Part shown: positions 25,871 to 38,693 of the stretch, piece after piece | How positions within the stretch are numbered: position 1 is the stretch's first letter | How the letters are laid out: every line of letters starts with the position of its first letter | NCBI GenBank assembly: GCA_026413225.1 | Contig: CM048553.1 | Coordinates: 97,686,190 to 97,750,189, forward strand | Source of the DNA: Otis tarda | Lineage: Eukaryota; Chordata; Aves; Otidiformes; Otididae | Direction: 5' to 3' | Length of the DNA: 64,000 bases | Made by a program: the position numbers and the translations under genes | Notes under the pieces: generated by a model | What the model saw: only the letters and a program-made list of their open reading frames with translations | The model's database searches: none | Told to the model about the DNA's origin: nothing

Positions 25871-28800
25871 TTTAAGATATATTGGAGGTACTTTGCTTTT
25901 GGGATTCGGAGTGAGGAAATTTCAATAAAAGCTATATTTAATTTTAAAAGCCATCCATTTTAAGGTGTCATTTCTTCACTCTATAGGGGGGTTTAAAAAG
26001 ATACTATTTTTTTCTGCTTTTATAATAATATGAATGGTAAAATGTCTTTGTGATAATTCTTATTATTTTACAAAATTCATATGAAAAAGACATGGTTTTC
26101 CTCCTCTTTTTTGCCAGCCAACTGAATGATGACTTAGATAATTGAGCAGTTTCACATTCTACCAAATGCAGCTTACCTCTAATCAAGTGTTGTCCATGTA
26201 TGAGAAGGATTAGAATATTAAGGACTTAAAGTCAGGATTAGCTGTAGAAGCTGTCTTCATCCTCAGGAAACAAATTAAAGGCACTGACTGTTGATTGAAC
26301 AGATTATTTCAAAAAGTCAATGTAGATAGTACACATGCATCTTCCTGTCATGATCTTTTAAAAAAGTGACTAGTATATGAATGTATGACAGCATTACTCC
26401 CATTTAGAAGAAATTATTTGTTTACTGTGCACAAGCCAGCATGGGAGATGATTTTATTTTAAAAGTATGAAGAGATGTATTGATGTAGTTCAGAGTCTTG
26501 ATGACCATGCTGCCTCTTTATTTTTATTACCTTCTTGGTTATTTGAGTCATATAGTGATTTGTCAAGAAATGTTAAATTTACCTTGACTTCTACCACATT
26601 TTGAACGTGTTTTTCTGCTTCTTAGAGCTAGAAAAACAGCTGGCAGGATCGATTTCTGTGCCACATGTAATGAAATGTTAGACCAAAAATAGAAGAGGAT
26701 TAGAGACACTCAATGTCCAGTGATTTCCGTATTCCAGTGCACCATATCAAAATTTCTCAATCTCCTTCCCGATTTGCATACTCTGCCATTGGCTAGCTGC
26801 CTTCTTTCCTCCCGTTTCCTTCACCACTGCTCAGCCACCTTGAGAACCAGGTCCGTTTTCAAGTACTTGCACCAGTTAATAGAATTCCTGAGCCAAAATT
26901 AGATTTTGAAGTGCCTTATTCTGCATCTCCTATCCTCCAGTTGACAGCTGTACATCAAGGTATAGGGCACACTAGGAGGTGGCAGTTTCTCTCATGCTCT
27001 CTCTTCCCAACTTGGGTATGAGGTTTTAAACACTACCATGCTCCAGCAGGTTAGAGTACTCAAGTGGAGGATGCCGGTTCAAGTTATATGGTGTGGCAGA
27101 GAGTCTGAAGCCTGTCTCTCCTCTGTCCTGATAGACAAAAGTTAGGATGGGGGAAGGGAAGAGGAGAAGGATGCCTCCCCTTCCTTCCCATGAGCTGTGT
27201 TTTAAAAGGGATGGGTACTGCCTAAGCAGCTTTACCAAATTACGCCCCACAAGTCAGCCAGTCAGGAAACATTTTGTGGTAAGGCTTTTTGTAAGAGAAG
27301 CTACAGGTGAACAGATATCCTGAGGTGACGTGCATGCACCTAGCTGCAGAAATGGGGGTGCCTGCTAGAAACATTTGCAGAGGAAACTGAGGTGCCTCAG
27401 GAATCAGGTGCCTACAGAGCTGACCTGGCAAAATGATGGACATACATCCTTGAAACCCAGCACTCCTGTCCCTTTTGTCCTGAGCATTTTTGTGACAGTT
27501 TTCTCCACCTTAATCATTCTGTTTTGTTGTCTTTGGTCCTGGTGAGAATAGTATCATAAAAGGTCCTCCATCTAATGCATTTAAAATAATTGCCTGCTAT
27601 TTATTCCTGTCTATATACTCATTTGCTCTTCATGTTCTAATGGCTGTGTTTGAGATTATTTGAATTTTCATGATAGATATAAATAGGATTTGCATTGTAT
27701 CCTTATCTATTCTCCTCCAAGGAAATTGCTTTTAATTATTATTTAAGGTTCAACTCTAGTTACTGCTAAAGTGAACTTCTGCTTCTAGCTTTAGGACTGA
27801 GAACTGAGCTGCAAATAAACACGAACTGAAATAATTAAATCGATTACTACCTTTGGTTATTTTACTGTTAATCTGTGTAGCTTTTGTAGCTTCAGAATAA
27901 TAACGTTCAAATTCATTTTAGCTGAAGTAATTTTTTTTTTTTTGTTGAGATTCATGCCTTCTTCTCAGTACTCAGAACTAGGTCTTGCTTGAGGCAATCA
28001 TTTCATTTGTAAAGAAATTTATTCTCTAAACTTTGTCCCAGTGTGACTTCTGACCAGTTTATGCATGGATAGCTGAAATAATACATTGCTAACAGTTTAT
28101 TAGTTTCAGCTGCCATTTATCTCCTTTGGTATTAAATGTTCAATACTTCTGATGATTTAAAGGCCATCATTATAACAAGTTTGTGTTTCAGATACACTGA
28201 ATACAAAGGTAGTTTTAAAGTTAAACATAATAGCTTCTGTTTGACTCTCATACATCTATTTCCCTTTCCCGCACGACACAAGTAAAGAATTGCTTGTCAC
28301 TCAGTCTCCCACAGCCTGAGCCACCCTGGACTGCACGAGTGATGGTGCTCCCCAGGTTTTCTCAGCCTCATAGCATCCTCATTGTTTCATTCTCACCTCT
28401 GCCATCAGAAAGGAAGGAAATCATGAACAGGGAATATGCCCACAAATACCAGGGATGCAAAGAATTTCATTAAACTACCTGGAAAATGCTCCGAGCTAAG
28501 GAGGAGATCCCCTTTGGACAGGAGAAGATGGACAGTGGCAAGGGAAGCAGAAGAAAAGGAGCTGGTGGCAGGAGACATGTTGGTTGTGCCTTGGCAGCGT
28601 TTGTTGCATGGTGGTGCATCGTTCATGGAAGGTCAGCAACAGCCAACGCATGGGAGGAGGTATGTGAGAATACAGAGCCAGGACCCCAAATTAATCTAAA
28701 TTCTTAATTGCCTAGATGCCTTGTATGCACTTAAGTGCAAATTAACCTTCTTACAACCTCAGTGTAGTTGTCAATTCTCCTTGCAGGCTTCTGAAATCCT

Positions 28801-30565
28801 AGCTCTTACGCGTTTCAGATGCCGAAGTGCCATTTCTGGGGGAGAACTGCCTAAGCCTTGTTTGCTGTTGAGCAGCTGAGCTCCTCCACCTCTGCCAGGG
28901 TTCACGGACTGAGTGCTCCTCTCTCTGATCTGTTTGCGCTCTTGGAGCATGTTCTCTGAATTAAAAGACTTAAAATGGAGATCACAGCAGCAATAGGCTC
29001 TTTACTCTAATAATCTATGAGAATATAGAATGCAAAATTATAAGTTTTTCTCCTGGTTTTTATCACGTTTCTTGGACAAGTACCTTGACCTTTCTATTTC
29101 CATGATCAGGACCTGAGAATATCACATCCCTTTAACCAAGTGCTCAGTTTTTATGAATTCCTGTCTGACATTGCTCTTCCTCACTACCCTACTTGCATTA
29201 AAAAAAAATAAACAGCAGATCTTTATGTTGTCACATTTAATATCCTAGGTCTTTGCTGTGAGCATCACCTATAGTTCCTCCTCCCAAGGACATTGCGATT
29301 TACAACAGATTGGCCCTGGAAACCAGAGGAAATGGCTTTGATTTTGAACCTGTTATTGAAATTTCTATCCATAAATTGAGCATAATTTAAATGCTACAGG
29401 TACCTACTCACTGTAGGTCCTACAACAGTTTAATTGTAATGGTAGGCTTTATTTCTGAAGACTTATTTTTTAATTGGAAATCAAACCCTTGCTGCCTGAC
29501 TGAAAGCTGCTCTCATTTATGTGAGTGTATAGCAGCTCCACTCCAGCCACTGAAGTTGTACCAGGGCCACTGAGAATACTATCATCTTTAGAACAGCATA
29601 AACTTATTAGGATAACTGTTTGATCTTGTAAGTGAATTCAGAAAGCTAAAATCACCCTTCATCTAAAGCAGATAATTGCATTAGGGTTAAATTAATTTAT
29701 TTATTTATTTGATGGTTATATCCTGGAGCCTGCCAGGATCCTCAGAGTATCTCTGCCTCACTTGCTTCCTAGGATGAAAGTGATGGGACTGGAAGAAATG
29801 TGCAAGCTGCAAATGCAAATGTGCCACCACCCACTTCTCTGTTATTTATTGCTGTTTACATAGCAGCTCGGGTTTGTGTGACATATCAGGCAAGTAAAGC
29901 GTCAGGTTGCTGCCTGACAGGAGAGGAAGCCTGATTGTTCACCACCTGGCTTAGGCATTACTGCTTGCACAAAATGACGGTAACGTGTGCGTAACCTGAT
30001 GGCAAATTTAAATTCTTCATTCGCCTGCTCTCCATTAGATTTGTCTTTTATGCTGACTGTTCATGGAGGTATAGCAGTATAAAATGTGCACGCTGTACCA
30101 GCTCTGCCCTTGGGACAGGAATCAAACATGATGAAAGTTTGCTATTGTGACTGCAAAGGACCGGGAAAAATAGCTTGCGATTGTGAAATCCTTTTAAGAA
30201 GTGACATTTAGAAAGTCAAAATGCAGATGAGGAAGAAGTGAAAATTTGCAAGGAAGATCTTCTTTCCCATACCTGCCCTGTTTTCCTTTATTTCTATATG
30301 TGTTTCCTTTTTTACCTGTATTGCGGTTTTTATTCCTACTTGAATCTCTGTTGTTTTTTAAAGTGATTCAAGGTCACCCATGCTTCTGGTGTAACAGAAG
30401 TATGTGACGCCAGTTCATTACTGCTAGGTCCACCATACATGATGTCAAGTCCCTTGAATTTGGTTCCAGACTTCAGCATACATGCAGTCTTATGCCTGTT
30501 TTACCTGTTGTCTTGTCGTTATGAGTGCTGGTTGAATATTATATATTCAGAATTATATATTCTGA
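25871..30565 (+). other. GABBR2 intron, no feature seen
   Basis: Non-coding sequence with the microsatellite at 29693-29710. Overlapping frames of up to 87 codons at 28405-28707 lack recognisable domains. The CR1 at 30566 inserted beside an AT-rich ATATATTC inverted motif. Confidence 0.7.
29693..29710 (+). repeat. (TTTA)n microsatellite
   Basis: Four to five ATTT units. A simple repeat that is too short to be notable. Confidence 0.8.
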
Positions 30566-31102
30566 TTGGCCCAGAAGGCCAACCGCATCCTGGGCTGCAT
30601 CAAGAGAAGCGTGGCCAGCAGGTCGAGGGAGGTGATTCTCCCCCTCTACTCTGCTCTGGTGAGACCCCACCTGGAGTACTGTGTCCAGTTCTGGAGCCCC
30701 CAACACAAGAAGGACATGGACCGGTTGGAGAAGGTCCAGAGGAGGGCCACAAAGATGATAAAAGGGCTGGAGCACCTCTCTTATGAGGACAGGCTGAGAG
30801 AGTTGGGGCTGTTCAGCCTAGAGAAGAGGAGGCTCCGGGGAGACCTGATAGCAGTCTTCCAGTACCTCAAGGGGGCCTACAAGAAAGATGGGGAGAGGCT
30901 GTTTAGTAGGGCCTGTTGCAATAAGACAAGGAGTAATGGTTTTAAAACAGAGGGAGGTAGATTTAGATTGGAAATTAGGAAAAAAATTTTTACAATGCGA
31001 GTTATAGAACACTGGAACAGGTTGCCCAGAAAGGTGGTGGAAGCCCCATCCCTGGAAATGTTCAAGGCCAGGCTGGATGAGGCTCTAAGTAACCTTATCT
31101 AG
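30566..31102 (+). CDS. CR1 ORF2 C-terminal fragment, open frame
   Basis: The frame is 178 codons with no internal stop. It matches the thumb and C-terminal region of CR1 ORF2: [17 protein letters not shown], then [39 protein letters not shown] and [14 protein letters not shown], ending at the natural stop after LSNLI. It lacks the RT palm and all catalytic residues, and there is no authentic start codon at the truncation point. It is a retroelement remnant, not a functional gene. Confidence 0.85.
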   Translation: MAQKANRILGCIKRSVASRSREVILPLYSALVRPHLEYCVQFWSPQHKKDMDRLEKVQRRATKMIKGLEHLSYEDRLRELGLFSLEKRRLRGDLIAVFQYLKGAYKKDGERLFSRACCNKTRSNGFKTEGGRFRLEIRKKIFTMRVIEHWNRLPRKVVEAPSLEMFKARLDEALSNLI

Positions 31103-31200
31103 TTGGGGGTGTCCCTGCTCCTTGCAGGGGGTTTGGACTAGATGACCTTTGAAGGTCCCTTCCAACCCAAACCATTCTATTATTCTATGATTCTATGATT
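30566..31200 (+). mobile_element. CR1 LINE, 5'-truncated, sense to GABBR2
   Basis: The insertion begins abruptly within ORF2 ([14 protein letters not shown]) and runs through the stop at 31100-31102, a short 3' UTR with GGACTAGATGACC, and a tail of ATTCTATG octamers ending near 31200. Only the C-terminal fifth of ORF2 is present. The octamer differs from the antisense copy at 49-51 kb, so the two belong to different CR1 subfamilies. No convincing target-site duplication was seen, as usual for CR1. Confidence 0.93.
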
Positions 31201-32034
31201 AGGCTTTCGGTAACCATATTAATCCTTTAGGCTCTCCTGACAGTAGACTGTCTGTTTTAAAGACACGGAGGGAGAGAGAAAGAGAGGGGAAGACATCTTG
31301 GATTTATTGCAAGAGTGAAGAACATCTTGGTTGGGACTTGGACCTTGTTAAACCCCTGCATCTATCAATCAAAAACACTGATTTTGAAGCAATCAGGCTT
31401 CCTTAGCTCCATTTGATGCAGAACTACTTGTTTAAACACAGAGCGAGATAGAAGAAGTCATAAAAGTCAATCTGTTTGTTAAAATACTTGCTTCTGGTAG
31501 ATGATATGGTACCTTTCATTGAAAATTGAATTGTAGAAAATCATGTGAATGTGGCTAAACAACCTGGGAAGTTGTTCTGAGAAAAATATATTCTGTATCT
31601 TGGGAGAAAACATCCTGAAATCTAGCAGTTGCTATGGAAATGCTTAAATTAAATGTAAAGCGTGCATAAATTTTCAGTATATCCAGCATCTTGGGAATGA
31701 GGGACATACGTTAGGGGAAAGGCTGTATACATGAACACTAAGCAGAAGATAAGATATGGGATTTTTTTTCTGTGGATCTGCGTATGGAATATTCCATTAG
31801 CATGTCAATGTTCCATTCTCAGTGCAGACCAAAGCCCACACTTGAAGTTTGTTCCAAACTTCAGGACAAGCCAGAAACTTGGGCCTGAGCTAATTGTGCC
31901 ACCAACTATCCTATATTTGCTTGCAGCACTGCAGCTTGGCCAGCTTTGGGCAAACAAGCTGAATATGAGGTCCCTTCTAGAAAGCCCTGCATACCACCAC
32001 AGAAGATCACGGTATGCAGTTGGTCCGAGCTGAC
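31201..32034 (+). other. GABBR2 intron, no feature seen
   Basis: Non-coding sequence. It contains GTTGCTATGGAAAT (31628-31641), a second X-box-like motif, and a 100-codon frame (31731-32033) without a recognisable domain. Confidence 0.65.
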
Positions 32035-32105
32035 CCTATGTGGAGAAGAGGGATCAAGATGATCTCCAGAGATGCCTTTTGACCTCAGCTATTCCATGGT
32101 TTCCT
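32035..32105 (+). mobile_element. Possible small CR1 3' end
   Basis: The stretch AAGATGATCTCCAGAGATG, followed by CTTTTGACCTCAGCTATTCC and CATGGTTTC, has the order of a CR1 3' UTR and octamer end (GATGATCTCCAGAGG, TTCCAACCTCAAC, ATTCTATGATTC). It is short and diverged, so the call is tentative. Confidence 0.5.
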
Positions 32106-32527
32106 GAAGGTGAAATATGTGAATAGCCTGATATTGTGTTACTCTTCCAACAGTTTGTCCATAGAGCTACAGGTGTGCTTAAGAAGATGTAGGTATAAAG
32201 CAAAAAAAGACAGGAAAGCACACTGGGCTGAATTCCATTCCCTTATCCCCATTTTCTGTGCAGTAGAGATTTGACATAGATGGAGGATTTGAAAGTATGC
32301 ACTTTATATGATACTCCGAAAATTGCCGGTTACGTCACAAGACACTCTTTTGGTCGTAAGAAGGAATCCTTGGGGGCCATTCTTTTTATTAGGTGCTCAA
32401 AATGTTGGCTTTGTAAGCTCTATGCACTAAGGAGAAGACAGCACATTGTGGTTTCTCTCCTGACCATCTTTGGTAAGTCCTGGACTTGTTGCACGTGTAC
32501 AGGTGTACTTGCACAAATCACAGTATC

Positions 32528-32612
32528 AAAAATCATAGAATCAGAGAATGGTTTGGGTGGGCAGGGACCTTTAAAGGTCATCTAGTCCAACCTCCCTGCA
32601 AGCAGTAGGGAC
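32528..32612 (-). mobile_element. CR1 LINE 3' end, minus strand
   Basis: On the + strand it begins with ATCATAGAATCAGAGAATGG, continues with GGGACCTTTAAAGGTC and ends with ATCTAGTCCAACCTCC. This is the reverse complement of a CR1 3' UTR and octamer tail. About 85 nt survive. It was strongly 5'-truncated on insertion. Confidence 0.88.
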
Positions 32613-35600
32613 ATAAAATAACTGATTGGATGCAGTGCCTCTAAGGAACTACCAGGAATGACTAGTGGTTTGTATTATGGTACACAGGAGCTACCCTCAG
32701 AAATCAGGCTTACCATGCAAGAAACTATGCTATCACTATTTGACACAGATCTAGAGTGAGGTTATAGCTAAAAAACCCCTCCAGGTCTGTGGTGATGCTG
32801 TCATGGGGAATATCTAATCAGCCTGAAGACTGCAATTTACAGAAGCATTCTGAATCTCTACATGCTTGAAAGACAGCTTTTGTAAGGTATTTTGGTTTTC
32901 TGTTTTGATGTTCTTGTTAGATTATAGCTCAGCATTCTTAAGCAAATGAAAAGAGAAACTGAATCTTCAACTTGCAGCTTCTTAAATGTCGATTTCCTCT
33001 TTTAAAAAAAAAATTAAGTCCCCATAGAGAAATGTTGTATGAAACTATATGACATGCATACACACACGTACGTTTGATAATGCAAGTTATTCAGTTTAAT
33101 CCAAGTATTGACTTATGACATGAAGTGGCTTCCCTCCCCAAGGAACTTTTTATCTGTCTGCATTTTGATTTGGAAATACACTTCTGGAATGGTTCTCAGA
33201 AAGGAAGACAAGAACTCGTGTCCTTTTTGGTGAAACTAAATCAGAAGGTGTGCTCCAAAAGTGTGCCTAATGTGTCCCATCCACTTATGGGTATTCAGAC
33301 CACTAGACTTTGTTTAAGTAGGTATGCTGAGCCTCCGCAGATGGTGATTCAAGTTCTTGCAGTTGTAGGAACACCATCAAGCTTGAAAATTGCAAAAGAT
33401 CACAGGCATAATCTTGACTACACTAAAGTGAAAAATAAGATTCCTGTTCACTTTGGGGAAGGCATTTTATACCCCGCCTTGGCAGCCAGGTGACAAGAAT
33501 GAACTCCAGCAATTGATTTTTAGTTATGACTGTTGGATCCAAAGCCATAATATACTCTGAATTGCACTTATCTGCAGAGCTAGAAAAATACACCTTTTTG
33601 CATCCTTTAGTAAAGACACATTAACTCTGCTGGACAGTCACATTAATGGATAGCTTTAATAACATCATAGCTTGTTTGTTTGCCACTGTCCGTACACACA
33701 AAATAAATTCCTCTGCACCTGCCTGTCCTTTACAGCCATTTTAGATGGTATTTTGTACAGATATGAGTGTTCATAATTTGTTAATAACTGCCATGATGAT
33801 GGGAAAAAAGAGTATTCAGTCAAGTCCTTCATCTGTGTATTTATCATTTCTGTTTTTATTGTTTCATTTAGATAATAGCTGAAATGTTAAGGGTTGAAGA
33901 TAGCTATTCCCATGTGTGAATAACCCCACATCCTGTTCTGGGAGATGTCAGCAAAGATACTGCTATGTCCATATAGGCAGGTATTTGATTAAGGGACTTC
34001 AGGTATATATTTATATTAGTTCTCTACCAAGTAAAATATTCTGGCAAAAAATCCAGAAGCAACAAATGGTACCTGCTGGATTTGATTTCAGTCTGTAAGC
34101 CTCATGCTCTGTCTTCATAACCCATGGCCCATTTTAACCATAGAGCTAAACATTACTGTATTCTTTTGAGACTATTTTGGCAAACATAGAGCCCATTAAA
34201 GAGAGAATCAGGAGTCATATTTGTGAAAATATGTTGGGAATAGAAATTAAACTATAATATCTGCATTATGAGAATATACTTTTTAATTAAAAAGAATATA
34301 TTTACATAGCCAATATGGATCATACTGTATTGGAGGAACCTGTTACTGCTTGTCACAAGAGACGGTCATTCTCAGGCCTGATTTGATTGACATGTGAACG
34401 ATGCGTATCTCAATGTTTAGATTCATTCATTTAGATTCAATCCAAGTTGCATATTGTGACTGTTATATTTGGTACAGTAATTGAAAGCAGTGTGTTTGAA
34501 TAGAGTACATTGTAAATTAAAGCATTTTATTTAGTCATAATTAGCAGATATAGTAATCAAGATCCCACAGACTTTATTTCTTTGGGGAAAAAATATTTAA
34601 AGAATAATAGGAAGTTAATATGCCTCCATAAAAATTTAAATGCATGGGGCCAGATTGTGACAGTTTGCTCATACAGCACTAAGGTTCTATTTACCATGCA
34701 AATTAGGTAATGTGGACTATCTGCTTTTGAAACGCTAGATTCAGATATCCTTATTAATTTTGGGTTATACTGAATTCTACATGTTGCCCTAATTACGACA
34801 GTGAGAATTATTTGTGGAATATGGTACTATTTAATTGAGGAAGGCTATCATAAACGGTCTGTAAGGAGTGGGTTCATGTAACTTTTAACTCCGGGTAAAA
34901 TTAAAGGTTAAAGTTAAGGTTCAAAATCATCTTACAAAGTTTACCTCATCTAAGTCCAGATAAAAACATGAAAACTCTAATATTCTGAAACTTAAGGTAA
35001 GAATTCGGGGGTTTTTTCGCAAAAATAATAGTATGAGTACTTTTAGTCAGCTTTACTTTGGTGGTAGTTTTACATTTTTGTATGAATAATAGATGATCTA
35101 ATCCCTAAATTGTACGCAGACAACTCATGCTGCTTATTCACTCTATGTAATATATAATTCTTGTTTTAACAGGTTAGCTAAATCATGGTCTACTCAAATT
35201 TTTATATTTGTCTATCCCTTTAATATCCTAGCACTGCTCAATGGAAGATAAACAAGTGTGGGAATAACTGTCAGATCTCTTTCTTTGTCCGTTCTTCCCT
35301 GGATGGGAACACTGGATGGATTTTTTTCTCAAGCTGATACACACTGTTTTTAAGTCAAGATCAAAACACTGCACTTGTATTCTGCCTGGATAGGAGTTCC
35401 TGTTCCTAAAATAATAATATAATTTCTGATTCCTACAGAGGTGAATTCAGCCTACAGAGGTAGTCTTCAGCCACCTTCTAAGAATTTGAGGTTTTCATTG
35501 CTAACCAATAATTGCTGCTGTTTAATTTGTTGTATTGAATGCCTGATGTATGCATAAAGTAATGTTAAGGTGATTGTGGGGGCATCAGGCCTCGTTGCCA

Positions 35601-36061
35601 TGGAAACACACATTTACTTCCACAAACACATTTCAAAAAGAAAATCACTTTTACACAAGTTCATCAAAAGAGTAAATTAATTTGTTCATACAATTAGAAT
35701 AAAATCACAAACTCCAGCTTCTGTTTCTCATTGGTAAGGAAAGCGTCTTCCAGCAGAGAAGCTAAGATGTTCAGCTTTGCCAAGTTGGGTCATTTGGCTC
35801 TTGCCATAGCTACTGCAGAGATCCTCCATGTGGGTTTACTTTGGGGAAGATCAACTGAGAACTCTGTAGCAGAATATGCTGCATTTTGCTTAGCTTCTCA
35901 AAGCACATCAGCAAAGTTGAGATTTCTTGGGGCCATACCGCTGCTGCTTGATCTTACCCAGCTATTAAGGCTGGTCCTGCTCCAAGGAAGTCCTCTAGCA
36001 CTGTAGCACACAGTTCAGTACAAAGTGCCAGAAGGTCCCAACTTCTGCCTCTCCTAGAGAC
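32613..36061 (+). other. GABBR2 intron, no coding feature seen
   Basis: Very AT-rich, especially 34100-35200. A 122-codon plus-strand frame at 33125-33493 is the longest here and has no domain, splice context or homolog that I recognise. The X-box-like motif at 35594 lies in this stretch. Confidence 0.65.
35594..35607 (+). promoter_or_regulatory. RFX-type X-box-like motif
   Basis: GTTGCCATGGAAAC is close to the palindromic RFX X-box GTTRCCATGGYAAC, with one departure in the right half. It lies alone in an intron. Binding is unproven. Confidence 0.4.
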
Positions 36062-37216
36062 TGTCATAGTTCAGCCCCGATCAGGACCAGACTACGCAGT
36101 CTCTCTCTCACTCCCCCCACCCTCCGAGAGAATAGGTAGAGATAATATAAGGAAAAACAGCTCGACGTTTGAGATAAGGACAGGGAGGAAATCCTTAAAG
36201 TTACCGTTACAGGCAAAACAGACTCGACTTGGGGAAAACTGTTCATTTATTACTACAAACAGCAGGATAATGAGACAGAGAACAAGATAACCTCCCCCCA
36301 CCCCTCCCTCTTCCCGAGCTTAACATTATCTCTACTACCTTCCCCCCCACCCCCAAGTGGCACAGGCGGGGAAGAGGGAATGGGGGTTGCAGTCAGTTCA
36401 TCACATGTTGTTTTACGCCACTGCTTCATGGTCGGGGGAAGAACTCCTCACATTCCTCCCCTGCTCCATTGTGGGGTCCCACCCCTACGCCACAGTCCTT
36501 CCTGAAACTGCTCCGCCGTGGGTCATCTCTTCCACGGGGTGCAGTCTCTCCAGAACGGCTGTCCCAGTGGGCCCTCCATGGGCCACAGCCTCCTTCAGGC
36601 ATCTACCTCCCCCGATGTGGGGTCCTTCACGGGCTGCAGGTGGATCTCTGCTCCTCCGTGGACCTCCATGGGCTGCAGGGGGACAACCTGCTCCACCATA
36701 GTCGTCACCACAGGCTGCAGGGGAATCTTGGCCAGGAGCTGCATTACTCCTCCCCCTCCTTCTTCACTGACCTTGGCGTCTGCAGCCGTTCCTCTCACAA
36801 GAAGAGTTCTTCACAACAGGCTGACAGATGCCTCTCAGAATCTCTTCACATCATCCAGCTCATCTCCTCTCCACTTCTTGCAGCCGGGCTGGGCCGAGTC
36901 AGGCCCAGCCAGCCACCTGGCAAGAGGCCAGAGGGTGAGGCCTGCAAGGCCCATGAGGCCTGTGCCTCCCCCTCTGTGCCTCTGCTCCCGCTCAGCTTCT
37001 TCACATTTTCTCTTCTTTTTTTTTTTTTTTTTCTGTTTTCCCCTTCTTAAATACGTTATCGCAGAGGCATTATCATGGGACATTCTGCTACCAATTGGCT
37101 CGGCCTTGGTCCACCCTAGGCCCGGCCAAGTCCACTGAACAAAGGGGAGCGACTTCTAGCAGTTTCCTACAGAAGCTACCACCTTAGGCCCCCCCACACT
37201 AAACAAAACCACAACA
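36062..37216 (-). mobile_element. Endogenous-retrovirus solo LTR, copy 1
   Basis: This is 1155 bp, bounded by TGTCATAGTT on the left and AACCACAACA on the right (+ strand), i.e. TG...CA ends in either sense. A perfect 5-bp target duplication GAGAC sits at 36057-36061 and 37217-37221. It is the reverse complement of the LTR at 40144-41282, about 90% identical by eye over the compared parts. In sense orientation it carries a TATA-like TATTTAA (37047-37053) and AATAAA (36246-36251). No internal retroviral sequence adjoins it, so it is a solo LTR left by recombination. Frames of up to 206 codons inside it are GC-driven. A 5-bp duplication fits ERVL-like or some class I elements. Class is not proven. 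The coding-strand A-run (37016-37032, 17 nt) is longer than in copy 2. Confidence 0.92.
36246..36251 (-). terminator. Polyadenylation signal of LTR copy 1
   Basis: AATAAA on the minus strand, equivalent in position to the signal in copy 2. It is antisense to GABBR2. Confidence 0.4.
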
Positions 37217-38669
37217 GAGACTTGTCACACTGCTCCCTTAAAGGGGCTACGGTGACAGTGTAATAATTGTTCCAAAATGTGTGACAGGCTAGTGGCTGTA
37301 GGTGGATACCGCAAAGGAGGTGAATGCTAAGTCAAGACAAACCTAGCTGATACTGTGACCGTTCAAAAATCTGCTGCTTTTCCTGAGCAGAAACCTTCCT
37401 GCCCTTGTGCTGATATTGCCTGTCTCTCTGTGCTTATCTCATCCTCTGCCTGTCTTTCAGTGAGCAGTGAAAAATGGTACAGAAGAACAAAGGCACTGAT
37501 CCACTTACTGTTTCTTTTCAATGCCTTGATCTCAAAGATGAAAACTTGGGTGTAAATGTAAGCTGTCGAGGGCTGTGCGGAGAAAGAGTTTTTGAGGGCT
37601 TTCATGTCAGCTCTAGAAGTGCTCTAGAAGAATTACACATGCTCACCTGCTAAAATAAAATTATGTGATAGGCATTCCTAAGAAAATAACAGGAGGAATG
37701 ATAAAATCCCAAAGTACACTCTATTAAAAAAAAAGGATGGGTAGATTCAGGGGACGATGGAAGCACTTCATCTTAGAAATAACCACTTCAGTGAATTCTT
37801 CAAGGCCAGTGGAAATTACAAGCTTTGCTGACAATATTGGATCCTGAAACAATCCTTTTATACTGATGACTGACACATCTGTACTGGGAAGATGCTTGTA
37901 GTTAAGAGCATTTGTATACACAAAGACAAATTAAAGTTCACATGACAAGAGAAAAACTCTATAACTATAGATATAAACTACATATTTAGTTATAGAAAAA
38001 AATATGAAAATACATCGGAGAATGGTTACAGATCAATGCTCCCTATACTTCTTTAGTTTGGAAATAAGCATTTTTTTTTCATCCAGATCTTTTAAAACAA
38101 CAATTCACTGAAACATAATCTTATAAATAAGAAAATGTACTACTTTTGTCAAGAAGATGTAGGAATTGCAAGGTAGAATAGGTTCAGACTTACCTGATTC
38201 TACTATGTATATATCAAACATATGCTTCAGAAGTCAAAAATATCAACTATATGATATGGAGCTTAACAACATTAAAAAAACCCACCAATTCTATGGAAAT
38301 ATAAAATGGATTTTGTGTTTGCTAGGTTTTGTTTCACGTTGGCTTGCTTTCTTATCACCTGAGAATTCTTCTGTTGTATACCAGAACAAAGGACCCGCAA
38401 CATTTAAAATCTGTGGTAGACTTGTGTTAAATGAAATCTGGTCTGACAGATGCTGAAAGAAGATAAATTATTTAAGAAAAATGTTGCATAAAAGTTTTAC
38501 TGAACTGAGAGAAAGAGAAAATTCCCATGACTACCTGCTTTTTTTTCTGAATAACGTCAATGGAAGTGGCAACATTGAAATAGCTATTTGTAGAAGAAAG
38601 ACGTAATGGAAAAATCAAAAATCTCCGTAACTGCTATTCTTTTTGTGTTTTGGGGGCATGTAATTTTCA

Positions 38670-38693
38670 AGTTGCACTAAGCTTAGTGCAACT
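38670..38693. repeat. Perfect 24-bp palindrome
   Basis: AGTTGCACTAAG is followed immediately by its exact reverse complement, with no spacer (centre 38681/38682, an AAGCTT). The flanks are ordinary AT-rich intron. No transposon end or known binding site was recognised. Confidence 0.9.

Noticed and set aside
36469..37138. 193- and 206-codon plus-strand frames in LTR copy 1
   Set aside because: Antisense to the LTR, low-complexity Ser/Pro-rich, overlapping each other, and ending in a homopolymer-coded Phe run.
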